Assembly (NCBI GenBank): GCA_030765055.1
Contig: CM060954.1
Coordinates: forward strand, 106,330,645-106,394,644
DNA length: 64,000 nt
Direction: 5' to 3'
From: Mantis religiosa
Taxonomy: Eukaryota > Arthropoda > Insecta > Mantodea > Mantidae
Shown here: positions 53,800-64,000 of the stretch, one piece after another
Layout: each line of letters opens with the position of its first letter
How positions within the stretch are numbered: position 1 is the stretch's first letter
Made by a program: the position numbers and the translations under genes
The notes under the pieces: model-generated
The model's input: the letters and a program-made list of their open reading frames with translations, nothing else
Told to the model about the DNA's origin: nothing
Databases searched by the model: none

Positions 53800-55640
53800 C
53801 GGCTCCTCTTCATCCCGATGTCCTCCCTTTGGACATCCTCCTTCTAATCCGGCGACAACAGCAGCTGGGCAGCACGGAGAATATATCAACGTCACCGCAC
53901 GCCACATAATCGAGCGCTCCTAAGACGTTTACGTCGAGAGGTCAGTGTCTGTCTGCGCGAGCACAAGGTGCAAGCGTTGGAGGACAAAATGGCCAGGTTG
54001 CGCGTCGAGGAAAGCGACGTGTGGAGGATAGCCAAAGCCCTCAGAAAACACAGAGGTCAGTACACCGCTCCCATTCACGGCACCCAGGGCCTGGCCTATG
54101 AACCCCAAACCAAAACCAACGCTTTCGCTGACTATCTTGAGCGCACTATGCGTCCGAGAGATGACCGCCAGGACGACAACTGTTCTGAACGCGTCCGTCG
54201 GGAGGTGCATCGTTTCTTACGTCACCCTCCTGAGGATGCGGAGAGACTCCCTACCATCAGACCTAGCGAATTCCAAGGCGCACTCCAACGTCTCAAACCA
54301 AAGAAGGCGGCAGGGCCGGACGGGCTGACTCCCTTAATGCTCCGCCATCTTCCCTTCAATGCGGTTCTCATCCTGACTAGGATTTTCAATATGTGCCTCG
54401 CCCTTGGGTACTTTCCACGAGAGTGGAGAGAGGCCCGGGTGATTTGCATATTGAAACCTGGGAAAAATCCGGTACACCCTTCCAGCTACCGATCCATTAG
54501 CCTCCTTTCCACACTTTCGAAAGTTCTCGAGAGGCTAATTCTTGCTCGCTTGTCCCCAATATTGATAGACATTCAAGCCATTCCTGACCACCAGTTTGGT
54601 TTTCGTCCTGGGCACTCGACAGTTCATCAGTTGCTGCGTGTGGTGGAGACCGCCGCCCTGGGTTTCCAGGAAGCCGCCTTCACGGCCGCAGTTTCGCTGA
54701 ATGTCGTGAAGGCCTTCTCTACGACATGGCATGCCGAACTCCTATACAAAATGATCCATCTGGGGCTCCCAACACAAATGATCAACATCCTACACAGCTT
54801 CTTGCGACATCGCACATTTAAAGTCTCAGTCGCGGGGAAAACATCAACACTAAGGCCAGTGAGAGGCGGAGTCCCCGAAGGCTCTGTGCTATGCCACACC
54901 CTCCTCAACGTCTTTATGGCAGATTTCCCCACAGAACCACGAGTCGTAATGGCACAATACGCTGACGACGTGTTTCTGTTCTGCAAGGACAAACACATCC
55001 TCAGAGCCTTCAACCCCATTCAAAGACATCTCCGCCTAACACAACAGTGGTGCTGGCTTTGGCGGATGTCCGTAAATCCTGACAAAAGCCACGCCATACT
55101 TTTTACAAAGCGCCACACCCCCGCAGACTGCCCCAAGTTCAGCTACCGAGGTCGAAGAATAGAGTGGTCTAACTCTGTCCAGTACCTGGGAGTAAAGCTG
55201 GACAGAGGTCTAACTTTTCGCCGGCACATCAGGGACCTTTCTGCGAAGGTACAGGGAGCAATTGCTGGAGTCGACCTCGGTGCCAGTCCGCATGAAGTTG
55301 TACCTCTTCCGAGTGCTGGTATATGCCTGCGAGATCCGGGGCATGGCAGCAGAAGGCTGGATGGCATGGCTTCAACGTGCACAGAATAGAGGACTGCGGT
55401 CTATCTATTCTGTGGGACGTTATTTCCCTACCGGGTTGCTCCACGAAGCATCGGGTCTTCCATACGTGGAGGATGAAATTAGGCGCCGGGCTTCAAAATT
55501 ATACGCAAGTTTACCATCACATAGAAGCGCCCTTGTTAGATCATTGGGAAATTCTGACCCCACTAGACGCCGATCTAGACTGCATCGGGTCCCCCGTATG
55601 GCATGCGGGCACCCTAGATAACCCAGGAGCTAACCCTATC
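53800..55640 (+). pseudogene. Jockey-type LINE ORF2, reverse transcriptase part
   Basis: The frame 53968-55389 shows KKAAGPDGLTPLML, REARVICILKPGKNPVHPSS-YRSISLL, HQFGFRPGHST, SVSGK-like thumb parts and YADDVFLF, then VQYLGVKLDRGLTF. A frame break at about 55250 moves the C-terminal LQRAQNRGLRSIYSVGRYFP part to another frame. In motif A the catalytic Asp is Asn (SLNVVKAFS) and the motif B box reads GVPEGS instead of GVPQGS, so this copy is catalytically dead. It ends in an A-rich tail near 55733. Confidence 0.87.
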
Positions 55641-55733
55641 AGCAGCTAAAGCTGAGCTCCTCATAATTCTTCCAAGCCGTTTGGCATCTAAATTTCTCCC
55701 CAACTAAAATCTAAAAATTTAAAACAAAAAAAA

Positions 55734-55990
55734 TGGGTGCTAAGTACTGCATCCTCCCCTTCAACCCGGAGGTACCTTGGTAACCTCAAAATTAACTCCC
55801 AATCAAAAAACCTACATCACCTTCATCCTACATCATTCAATACAAATCCTACCTGCGATAAAACCTTTAATGGGTGGACACGCAGCAAAAACCTTCGGGC
55901 TGTATACAGCCAGCCAGCACGAGCGAGCGAGCGGTGCTCCTCAGGAGGGATTACATACGTCCGACGCAGTAAGCAGCTCCGCAGTAAGAC
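55734..55990 (+). other. Leader-like sequence, no gene
   Basis: Between the A-rich end of the LINE and the next gag. It contains GAGCGGTGCTCCTCAGGAGG, partly resembling the GGTGCTCCTCAGG of the 50780 leader, so it may be another LINE 5' leader. Confidence 0.4.
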
Positions 55991-55993
55991 ACT

Positions 55994-57501
55994 ATGGGAA
56001 AGAAGAAGAGAGCAACCACCGCGGGCAAACCACCCGCGATCCCGGCATCAGAGCCGCACTCGCCGCAGCACACGCCAGAGAACCCACGGCCAGCAACTCC
56101 TGCTACGCCGCTACTTACTGCAGCTGGCATGGAGCCTCTTACTCCGTTTACGGGCAAATGCTGGATTTCCCCTAACTGGGAGTCCTCTGCAGAGACTGGG
56201 AGACTTCTGAACAACAGAGTAGCAGAACAGATACAGCGTCCACCTCCGCTAGGAGATAACCCAAACGTTGTTGCAGTAAGGAATAACGGATCTCCATAGT
56301 CATCTCGACCGCCTCGCCGTCTCTCCAAGGGGATACTCGTCGCACCACTTACAGCGTTGTCATCTGTGGCGTTCCACGTGACCTACACTGCAGATTTATT
56401 CTCGCCGCAGCACAACAAATGTAGCCCTCAGCTCATAGGGCCATTAGGATTATGTCACGGGGACGGACCACGCCTCTAGTCCGACTGCAGCTCGCCGACC
56501 ATGCCGACTTCGACGCCGCCTTGCATGCGAGGTTGCCCTTGTTAGGACTGAACCTACGCATCGAGGCTAGCCGGCTGGAAAAGCATACACCTTGCAGGCG
56601 GTGCTGCAACTATGGGCATCAGGATTCGGCTTGCTCAGCTCCACCACGGTGCCATTATTGTGGTGCTCGTGCCCTCACTGCCGAATGCATCTACCACAAT
56701 CTCCGACGCCGCCGCCGGTACTGCGCTACGTGCAATGGCTCCGGCCATTTCACTGGACAGGCGCAGTGCCCAAAGTACCCCCGGACTTTCACCAGTACTG
56801 CCCGGGACGAAGCACAGCAACGTACCAACACAGCAGCGCAAACTCCAGTCACTACCGCAGCCTCCGACACTTCAGTGCTGGAAGCCCTCCACGCACTCCA
56901 AACCGAGGTTCGGCACATCAATCAGAGATTGGACACGCTTGAAACAAATATTGATGCCGCCACCTCCGGCCCCACACGTGAGGCCCTGCAGGACCTTCAC
57001 TCTGAAGTCCTCAACCTGGTCCCACGCATTGGCACGCTAGAGGACACCATTGAAAATCAAACTCACACCATCCAGGAAACGCTGCACAACACTTCAGAGA
57101 AGATAGCCAACTCCACACTCCCAATACTGGGCACCGTTCAAACCATCACCCAGCAACTTGCAACACTGCAGGATCTCAGCAACCAGATAAATTCAACAAC
57201 GTCATCCTACCAGTCAATACTTCAACAAATCGAAACTGCAGCAACGACCACAAACGCCGACCCGAAGGACACAGCCAACGCGCTTCACGCACTCCACCAG
57301 AAGAGCATTGACATCATGATTGCAACAGCCAACGTAGCTCATGGCTGCGACCCGGACACTTTTAAGGAATACTTCTCGCAAATTGCCTACCGCATCGACC
57401 AGCTCCAAGACAGGATTCTTCACTCACCTCGAAATGTCTCGACACTCCCAGACCAGCAGATCTTCAACCCTCCAACTCAACAGCGATCAAAACGCCGATA
57501 G
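55994..57501 (+). pseudogene. Zinc-knuckle, coiled-coil gag of a further LINE
   Basis: The N-terminal frame (55994-56299) is Pro/Ala-rich and contains CWISPNWE. After a frame break, 56350 onward reads VVICGVPRDL (RRM-like), one stop, then 56452-57501: cysteine clusters CRRCCNYGHQDSAC, CHYCGARALTAEC and CATCNGSGHFTGQAQC, followed by ~200 residues of Leu/Ile/Gln/Thr-rich helix (LQTEVRHINQRLDTLE) that probably forms a coiled coil. This resembles ORF1 of R1/Jockey-group LINEs. No ORF2 follows; the sequence passes into the right inverted end of the composite. Confidence 0.7.
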
Positions 57502-57871
57502 GCCCATATACCAAACAAAACGCTCCCAAGCACCCCTGGTGCACAGTCAGACACACTTTAAATAAACGTAAACTTCCTCTCTTTATCCCTTCTTTCTCCT
57601 TCAACCTTCTAATTCCCACCCTACTCCACAGGCTATGGTCAGGTCCTTGTGTCATGGTCCATGGCCTGGTAAGCCAACCGGACCTGCGCCTCTTTTCCGA
57701 GCGCAGGAGCATCAACCGCCACTAACGGAGGTGCTTTTGCGGAACTCCGCTACCTATTCTTGTACTTCTCTTGTTGACTTTTCTTTCTCTCTTCCTGTCC
57801 TTTCTTCTTTCTTGTTAAAGAAAAATCGGTGCTCCAGTCTTGTGTTGGACTCCGGGTCTACTGATTTAGAA

Positions 57872-57910
57872 CCCTGAAGATGCCGAACGCAGTTTTGGGC
57901 GAAACGTCGG
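57872..57910 (+). ncRNA. Hammerhead-like core, right end of composite
   Basis: CC, CTGAAGA (57874-57880), T, stem II GCCGAA/TTGGGC (one mismatch), GAAAC, GTC, GG. Same as the left copy except for two changes in and near stem II, one of which breaks a pair. Probably inactive. Confidence 0.5.
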
Positions 57911-57959
57911 AAGGAAATGAAAATGGACCACGGCCTACAAGCCCGGAAAACATAGTGGA

Positions 57960-57971
57960 GTTCCAACCTCT
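57960..57971. repeat. 12-bp direct repeat (target duplication), right
   Basis: Copy of GTTCCAACCTCT at 48396-48407. Confidence 0.9.
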
Positions 57972-58440
57972 GTTGATTCTTTAGCTTGCCATCTTCAAAT
58001 TTCCTGTGCCGAATATCAAACTTTTGGTGGACGGCCACCATTTTCATACGCAATATGGTGACAACAGGATGATCATCACCGCCAATGTCCGCTCCTCTCT
58101 TCTTCTAACATCTTCCAAACTTCTTCTGAACCTCCTACTCACAGCAATGTGATCAATTTGGTTTTCCGTGAACTATTTACCCACGTGACCTTATTAAACC
58201 ACCTATGAGGTACACCGTGCCACCTATCACCAAGTCTTGACTGGCGCAATATTCCATGAACTTAACCCTATTTTCATTCATCTGGCAAGATCGTGTATAC
58301 CCATGATATGCTCCAATCCCTCATTTGTTGATAAATGTTCTCCGATAAATATTTCTCACTTTTTCTCATTGTGGTATCCCGCAACATTTGGTAGAATTCT
58401 TCCTTTCTTTCCAACTCTGATTGTTCTGTAGGCGCATAGC
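57972..58440 (-). pseudogene. LINE endonuclease C-terminal part
   Basis: Minus-strand reading: NENRVKFMEYCASQDLVIGG, KPN-SHCCE-EVQKKFGRC, GADIGGDDHPVVTILRMKMV and KFDIRHRKFEDGKLKNQQ. These match the NG-F-F-NL-IGGT, QIDHI-S-R, RGAD-SDH-LV and RFDV-KL blocks of a LINE endonuclease and its connector. It has stops and frame breaks. Confidence 0.75.
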
Positions 58441-58451
58441 ATAGGTTAACG

Positions 58452-58995
<544 letters not shown>

Positions 58996-59035
58996 ATCCA
59001 ATTTTTTGATTCCTATTTTACCCAAGGTATATTAG

Positions 59036-59580
59036 GAATATAGTTTACAAAACCCTGGCGGCCGACTCGCGAAGCCAATGAAATAAATGATGGCCGGTGG
59101 AGATTCGGGAAACTTCGGGGCCGATCGTTACTGGAAGAGACAGTTGAGAGTAGTGTTTTGAGAAAATAAACAGTTTTGAGGTTGCTAGCAAATTGTAATG
59201 GTGAACGGTGTATTGCTTGGAAAATAAAGTGTAGTTTTTGTGTTTTCTAACCTCGTCTTGTTATTTCACGAGCCCACAAAGTCACAATAATACAATTTAC
59301 AAAAAACATAACAAATTGTATATCAAGCTGACAAACAGGAAACATTAGGATGAATCATTTAGCTTAAGAAATATTTTGTTTAAGAAAGCCAAGAAATATT
59401 GATAAGTTTTGTAATTCTTCAGAATATGTGTAGGTGGTTTTGAGAAAGTGTAACCTAAGGATTGAAGCAATAATTCAAGTTAGTATCTTTCTAAACAGAA
59501 AAACGGGCAATCAAATAAAATGTGAGGGATATCTTGAAGATGATTTCCACAGATACAATCACCTGTGGATTTGATTTTGA
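59036..59580. other. Unassigned; possible retroelement end
   Basis: 59050-59275 is GC-richer and contains TTCGGGGCCGATCGTTAC, AGACAGTTGAGAGTAGTG and two AATAAA-like signals, suggestive of an LTR or LINE end, but I could not place it. The rest belongs to the 3' end of the leftward RNase H LINE. Confidence 0.35.
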
Positions 59581-59616
59581 ATCGAAATAAGTCAGCTGAA
59601 AGTTTGTCATGTCCAG

Positions 59617-60180
59617 TTAAGAATTGAGTGAGAACATAGGATTAACGAATTTACATTTATGTCTGTCCGAAACTGTTGGGAAATATAAATCCTTAATCAA
59701 GGCACCACAATCACTTTTTAACCAGTATTCATTCCAGTCCTTGATGATAATCTCCTTTAATGTTTGCTTCACATAAGAAATGGGACATAGAGTGTATGTC
59801 TCTGGAAGATCTGAAGTCGCAGCTCTCTTTGCAAGCTCATCTTCACGTTCATTTCCGGTAATCCCTACGTGTCCTCTGACCCATTTAATACGCACACATA
59901 ATAATTGACTTCTTATTTCAGCTGCAATAGGACTGCTGTTTTTGGTATCTTTCAAAGCTGCAATTGCTGCTTGTGAGTCACTGTAAAGGCGAGCGGTACA
60001 TTGTAAGCTGTTGCACCATTTCACTGCTTCACGAATTGCTAATAATTCAGCTTGAAAGACTGAACACTCCTTGGCAAATCTGAACATGGAAGAATGGCAT
60101 TCTATGGAGCGAGAGAATACCACAAACGCAATCCTACTTTAGCACTTCTACTAAGCCCTTCAGCTATCGGAGAGCCATCT
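59617..60180 (-). pseudogene. LINE RNase H domain
   Basis: YTDGSPIAEG (first Asp) lies at the end of the RT frame; after a frame break near 60110 the domain continues with CSVFQAELLAIREAV (Glu), ARLYSDSQAAI (Asp) and KWVRGHVGITGNEREDELAK (His and last Asp). All active-site residues are recognisable. It would remove template RNA during cDNA synthesis if the frame were intact. Confidence 0.88.
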
Positions 60181-61161
60181 GTGTAAATGGAGTACTGGTG
60201 GTATTCTGCTGCACAATCTTCAAGGAGACCAGACATACCAGTGGCTGGATGAGAAGCTTGTTTAACTGGTTGTTCAAGTTGCAGTTGTGAAATATGTTGT
60301 GGCAAGGCTCGGCCATTTCTAACGTTGTTGATATTTGCCTTATGTACGCCAGTAAGAAAGATTGTTTCAATATTAGCAATAATGAGCGTTGCTGGAGTGG
60401 AAATGGTGCGGTATCCTCGGATGATTCTTAAGATGTATCGACGCTGTATCTGTAATAATTTACTTTGGGCCCATCTCTTCTGAAAAATGCTTTGCAATGC
60501 TGCTGCACAATAGAGAACCATAGGTTCAACCACTCCTTTATAAATTAACTTCAATAATGAAGAGTTTAGGCCCAATGTTGGTCTCGTTAAAGCAGTCAGT
60601 GCGGTAAGAAGTTTACTAGCCTTCCTGGCTACATAATCAAGATGATTTCGGAACGTCAGACGTCTGTCTAAAATAACTCCTAGATACTTCAAATTATCCA
60701 GTAAATTAATCTCTCTGTTATTAATGTAAAGAGATAGTTCTTCCAAATTTCTTTTCTTAGTGGCTAGCATAGCCAATGTCTTGTTGGCATTAAAGTTCAA
60801 TTTGTTAGTTAAATCCCAGGAATGAATGATATGGAGGGCTTCATTGGCTGTCATCTGTAACTTCTGAATGCTTGTAGACTTAATAAGTAATAGAGCATCA
60901 TCAGCATATACATATAACTGGACATTTTCTGGTAATTGTTGTGTTATTAAATCATCATACAGTAGAACCTTAAAAAACTGGGTTACAAATTGAACCTTGT
61001 GGAATCCACGAGTCATTTGTTTGATAACAGTTATATTATTAATACTAAGCTGACTATTTCGGTAGTGAAAATAGTTGGTTACAACCTTATATAAGTTGCT
61101 AGGGCAACCTTTCACTTTTAATTGGTGTAGTATCTTTGGCCACCAGGCATGGTCAAACGCA

Positions 61162-61198
<37 letters not shown>

Positions 61199-61850
61199 GT
61201 TATAAAATATGTTCTCTGTGAACTTGTTGGATCCAATCAACTACGTTGCAGACGGCTGATTCTGTAGACTTCCCAGGTCTGAAGCCAAATTGAAGATCGC
61301 TAATGAGATTCTTGGAATCTAAATGAAACAATATGCGATCAATAATGAGCTTCTCTAAACACTTCCCTAAAACAGGCAATAGGCTAATGGGGCAGTAAGT
61401 AGATGTTGATGTAGTGTCACGCACAGGCTTGGGAATTATTTTTACCACAGCCGTTTTCCATCTATTTGGAAAAACACCAAGTACTAAACATTTGTTAAAA
61501 CGTTCCTTAAACAGTGTAGGATGTGAAAGGTGGATATTCTTGATTATATTGGCTTAAAGTCCATATAGACCTGGAGCTTTCCGGTCGTTAAGGTTTAAGA
61601 TTACATAGTCTACTTCTTTTGAAGAAAAAAGGCAATCCTCTGTTTTGGCGGGTACTGTATTAATTTCAGCATGGATTAAGCTTTGCTGATCATTATCCGA
61701 CGTGTCGTCAGGGAAAAATTTATTAGCCAAGGCATCTGCAGTTTCTTTAGCAGTCATCGTGTCTTCACTGTCAGTTTTCAGTGTTGTAAGTATATTATTA
61801 AAGCGTTTAGGTTTTCTGGAATATTTATATGCAATACCCCATGGATTCAC
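60102..61850 (-). pseudogene. LINE reverse transcriptase part
   Basis: In order: VILNLNDRKAPGLYG, VKIIPKPVRDTTSTSTYCP-ISLLPVLGK, LQFGFRPGKSTESAV, then after the (TA)n tract GAFDHAWWPKILHQLK, VQLYVYADDALLLI and LKYLGVILDRRLTFRNHLD. YADD is intact, but the residues just before GAFDHAW (motif A, including its catalytic Asp) are replaced by the microsatellite. It ends with a stop near the RNase H start. Confidence 0.83.
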
Positions 61851-61980
61851 TTGTGTGGAACAGAAGGATTTTCAACTGTTGGCTTTCGCATGTTTTATCA
61901 TAGTGCCATATTCTGATTTCACTTTTCTGTAAATTTCTTCATATTTCACTCGGAGAACATTATTACACTTCGAAATTTAC

Positions 61981-62201
61981 GTTAACAAGCTAGGACTCTT
62001 TTCCTCATGTTGGTGAGATCAGCATTCCACTAGTATATAGTGCACATGTCAGGAAATATTTTGTTATTCTGTGCGTTTGCTATTCTATGGAAGAGATTTT
62101 CAGGTGTTTTCCGCGTTTTCAGCGCATGTAGCTATGTACGAATGGTACGGATGAATGTAAGGACGGACCAAGTTCTATTGGAAGTGTGAAGATTTTATAA
62201 A
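61981..62201 (+). promoter_or_regulatory. Probable Csl4 promoter and 5' UTR
   Basis: About 220 bp between the LINE end and the Csl4 ATG. No TATA box was recognised. The context before the start is TTATAAAATGGAAGAG. Confidence 0.4.
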
Positions 62202-62235
62202 ATGGAAGAGGAAGAACAACTTATTTGTGTACCTG
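62202..62235 (+). CDS. Csl4: Csl4 exon 1 (exosome cap subunit)
   Basis: A 34-nt exon: ATG, then EEEEQLICVP plus one base of Gly, ending at a GTTTGT donor. It joins in phase to exon 2, giving the CVPGQRLC start expected for the N-terminal region of exosome component Csl4 (EXOSC1), where a C-(I/V)-PG-x-RLC stretch is conserved. The ATG is the first in frame. Very short, so easily missed by gene prediction. Confidence 0.88.
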
Positions 62236-62327
62236 GTTTGTAAGGATATGAATGGTTGAACAAGGATTGCCTTGAATATTCATCGAAAGTTTTTGCGTAA
62301 TGGACATTTTTGTTTTCTTTTTTATAG

Positions 62328-62443
62328 GACAGAGATTATGTTTGGCGGACAAGGAGAGAATAGCGGGGTCTGGTACTTACGAGCGTAAGGGATACATATA
62401 CTCCAGCTTGGCAGGTGTTGTCAAAGTCGTAAAGGAAGATACG
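62328..62443 (+). CDS. Csl4: Csl4 exon 2
   Basis: A 116-nt exon after a TTTTTTATAG acceptor, ending at GTTAGT. It encodes QRLCLADKERIAGSGTYERK and GYIYSSLAGVVKV, the characteristic N-terminal domain of Csl4 (GSGTY-x-R-x-GYI-x-SSLAG). Csl4 is one of three S1-domain cap proteins of the RNA exosome, which degrades and trims RNA in nucleus and cytoplasm. The S1 domain and C-terminal zinc-ribbon exons are not seen before the window end, so this gene is partial here. Confidence 0.92.
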
Positions 62444-63302
62444 GTTAGTTGCATTTTATGGTTTATGCGCCGTCTGAACTAGACTGAGTGTCGGTCTTGG
62501 GGTTGTTCTCTGCAATCCCCAGTCACATCAATATATTGGTAACTATTCCATACCAAAATATCGCCAATTATGCCATATGCAATAGATTGAATGTGGAAAC
62601 ATCTCTCGATAAATAACATAGTCTTGATAGAAACGGTGAAAAGGCTATGTATATGAAAATGATTCTCTATCTTGCAAGGAATATACCCGTATGATAAACT
62701 TGCGAAGTAACACAACCAATATACGTCGAGGAACTATGACTATATAAATTACTGGTTGTACCAGACAGCAGTTATCATTATTACATCTATTATTTAGTAC
62801 TGTTCCATGTATGGTCACAAATTCTTGTAGCGTCACCTTGGTTATACAATGTTAAGTATATTTGAGACTGTGCTTGTTTCTTTGATTGGCAACACACCAG
62901 TTACTTCGGCCAGGGCCTGACCGCTGTTATACTGGATAACGTGGTGTGGTTGGCTCTGTTGTTTTGGCATTGGTCTACTGGTTGCCGTTTCAAACTCAGA
63001 CTGATGATTTTTAAATGTGCTTAAATTCCATAGCCCCATGTCAGTAGATGAAATGGCATATAATAACCTTGCAGTACAAAATTTCTCACAATTGATTGCA
63101 TCATGAAACAAAGTAAAGCAGTAGTGAGCAATCTGGGTCCCTTTAAATGACCACCATGTAATATAAGCTCCCCCACCACTACCTCTCAGACCATGTGATT
63201 TAACCATCACTAGCTCTCAGATCATGTGACTACTCCCACCAATATTTCCTTACCAAGTTCACTATGCATCACCAAAAGTTATTCTTTCTCTGCCCCAATC
63301 CT
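62444..63302. other. Csl4 intron with SINE family 3 fragment
   Basis: Presumed intron. Near 62985-63068 a head-like GTTTCAAACTCAGA is followed by TTTTTAAATGTGCTTAAATT and CCCCATGTCAGTAGATG, matching the tail of the 25965 copy. Otherwise nothing recognised. Confidence 0.5.
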
Positions 63303-64000
63303 TTAAAATACAAGGGTCAGCTGATAAGTCGCGGTCCTCGCAATAAAAAAAAAAATTAAAAATTTTCTTTATAATAAACATTTTTCTCTATTTCTCAACA
63401 ACTCTAGAAGGACTAATATATTTGTCATATCAGTGCTTTAATTTAATTTAAACATCTCTGTGGTGCGATTTATAATGGTCCTCAAAATAGCTGTTTATGC
63501 ATCAGTTACATTCTCGTTGCAAAATCTTCATCCTCCAAGAAATTTTTTGAGTTTTGGTAGCAGGTGGTAGTTACTGGGTGCTAGATCTGGCAAATACAGT
63601 GGATGTTGAAGCAGTTCAAACTTTAATTCACACATTTTTCCCATTGCAATGACTGAATGATGGGTCGGAGCATTGTTGTGAAGAAACAAGATTGTTTTTC
63701 TTTGCCAAATGAAGTCTTTTTCTTTTCACTTTATCACTCAAATGTTGCTGTAAGTTTGCATAGTATTCACCAGTGATACTTTTAATTTTCAAGTAGTCAT
63801 TAAAAATAATTCTCTGTGCATCCCAGAAAACACTCGCCATAACCTTGTTAGCTGACAAAATGGACTTTGCCTTTTTTGGAGTGGGTTCACCTGGTGCAAT
63901 CCACTGTTTTGACTGTGTTTTACTTTCTGGAGTGCAGTGATGTATTCAGGTCTTATGCATGGTAATAAGTCATCTCAAAAATACACTGGGATTTTTACTG
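63303..64000 (-). mobile_element. Mariner relic, truncated by the window edge
   Basis: The left end near 63303 reads TACAAGGGTCAGCTGATAAG, a mariner-type terminal sequence. The leftward transposase frames include PTPKKAKSILSANKVMASVF, WDAQRIIFNDYLKI, LFLHNNAPTHHSVIAMGK and LPDLAPSNYHLLPKLKKFLG. Relative to an active mariner the catalytic HDNA and PSD boxes read HNNA and PSN, so two catalytic aspartates are Asn. Together with several stops this makes it dead. It lies in the presumed Csl4 intron. Confidence 0.85.

Larger units (their letters stand above)
48408..57959. mobile_element. 9.55-kb composite insertion with hammerhead-bearing inverted ends
   Basis: Bounded by 12-bp direct repeats. The outer segments 48443-48579 and 57826-57962 are 137-bp inverted repeats, nearly identical, each with a hammerhead-like core whose 3' side points outward. 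The left end has 35 more bases outside the repeat (reading CGCCGGCCGTGAAAGCC on the minus strand); the right end lacks them. Inside, from the left: a leftward Jockey-type RT, a TATA-bearing leader, a rightward gag/EN/RT LINE ending in an A-rich tail near 55733, and a rightward zinc-knuckle gag. Whether this is one complex event or nested insertions is not resolved. Confidence 0.7.
45960..58440 (-). mobile_element. Leftward EN-RT LINE split by a 9.55-kb insertion
   Basis: The minus-strand order from the right is: endonuclease C-terminal part (58440-57972), then connector and RT (48407-47691, 47417-46468), then a C-terminal WR-IGH-LRKPDGAAERAVLDWN block (about 46250). The APE-like endonuclease linked to an RT with LEDPDFADDICL and C-terminal WRWIGH-LRKP block is a widespread animal LINE type, possibly RTE-related; I have not fixed the clade. 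It is interrupted by the composite insertion 48408-57959 and by a SINE (47430-47678), each with its own target duplication. Confidence 0.8.
59580..61980 (-). mobile_element. Leftward LINE with RNase H domain (I/R1-group-like)
   Basis: From the right: pre-RT connector (61554-61850, with KAPGLYGL), RT (61448-60250) and a C-terminal RNase H (60180-59617). APE endonuclease and gag are not visible, so it is 5'-truncated near 61980. A (TA)n tract interrupts the RT at 61166-61197. RNase H after RT places it in the I/LOA/R1-related LINEs. Confidence 0.82.

Noticed and set aside
62842..63210. Minus-strand 122-residue frame
   Set aside because: It overlaps a SINE-like fragment and presumed Csl4 intron, and has no recognisable domain.

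Overview
This window looks like nuclear DNA from an insect, or at least an arthropod, with a large repeat-rich genome. The evidence is three fragmentary or intact host genes with insect-like protein sequence and spliceosomal introns: mitochondrial ribosomal protein mS22, an SLC35A-type nucleotide-sugar transporter, and the exosome cap subunit Csl4. They are embedded in non-LTR retrotransposons, mariners, tRNA-derived SINEs and Penelope-like elements (PLEs). No bacterial, CRISPR or rRNA content was seen. The species cannot be named from the sequence alone.

Layout. 1-15552: an array of near-identical PLE units of about 2.74 kb, each encoding a PLE reverse transcriptase (RT) and a GIY-YIG endonuclease. 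Units left of about 6595 point left and units right of it point right. Each arm starts with a 5'-truncated unit followed by full units, and the arms meet at a short perfect hairpin. The left end of the array lies outside the window. 15567-21620: a DUF4817-like scrap and a decayed leftward LINE, which is split by an older, diverged PLE copy (12-bp target duplication; the LINE frame continues when the copy is removed) and by a 180-bp hairpin MITE. 21772-23867: leftward 5' exons of mRpS22; its later exons are not in the window, so the PLE array and LINE appear to lie inside an intron of this gene. 24573-25571: an intact, intronless transporter gene, head-to-head with mRpS22.

25572-45640: mostly gene-free, with copies of three tRNA-derived SINE-like families, a mariner deletion derivative with both TIRs, a second intact PLE RT-GIY-YIG ORF (33586-35568, leftward), a decayed Mutator-like transposase and a 141-bp hairpin insertion. 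45960-58440: one leftward LINE, split between endonuclease and RT by a 9.55-kb composite insertion (48408-57959). That insertion is flanked by a 12-bp direct repeat and ends in 137-bp inverted repeats with hammerhead-like cores; inside are a leftward Jockey-type RT, a rightward Jockey-type gag/EN/RT and a separate rightward zinc-knuckle gag. 58450-64000: a (TTTA)n tract, a leftward RNase H-bearing LINE, the first two exons of Csl4, and a truncated mariner.

The most notable signals are: (1) the diverging PLE array and its hairpin centre; (2) an A9 versus A7 run that separates or fuses RT and GIY-YIG and forms a canonical -1 slippery heptamer; (3) hammerhead-ribozyme-like folds at the 3' ends of the PLEs, with an intact consensus in the old copy but a core U-to-C change in the array units; and (4) the hammerhead-ended composite insertion. 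All readings come from inspection of the sequence; no database search or folding program was run.
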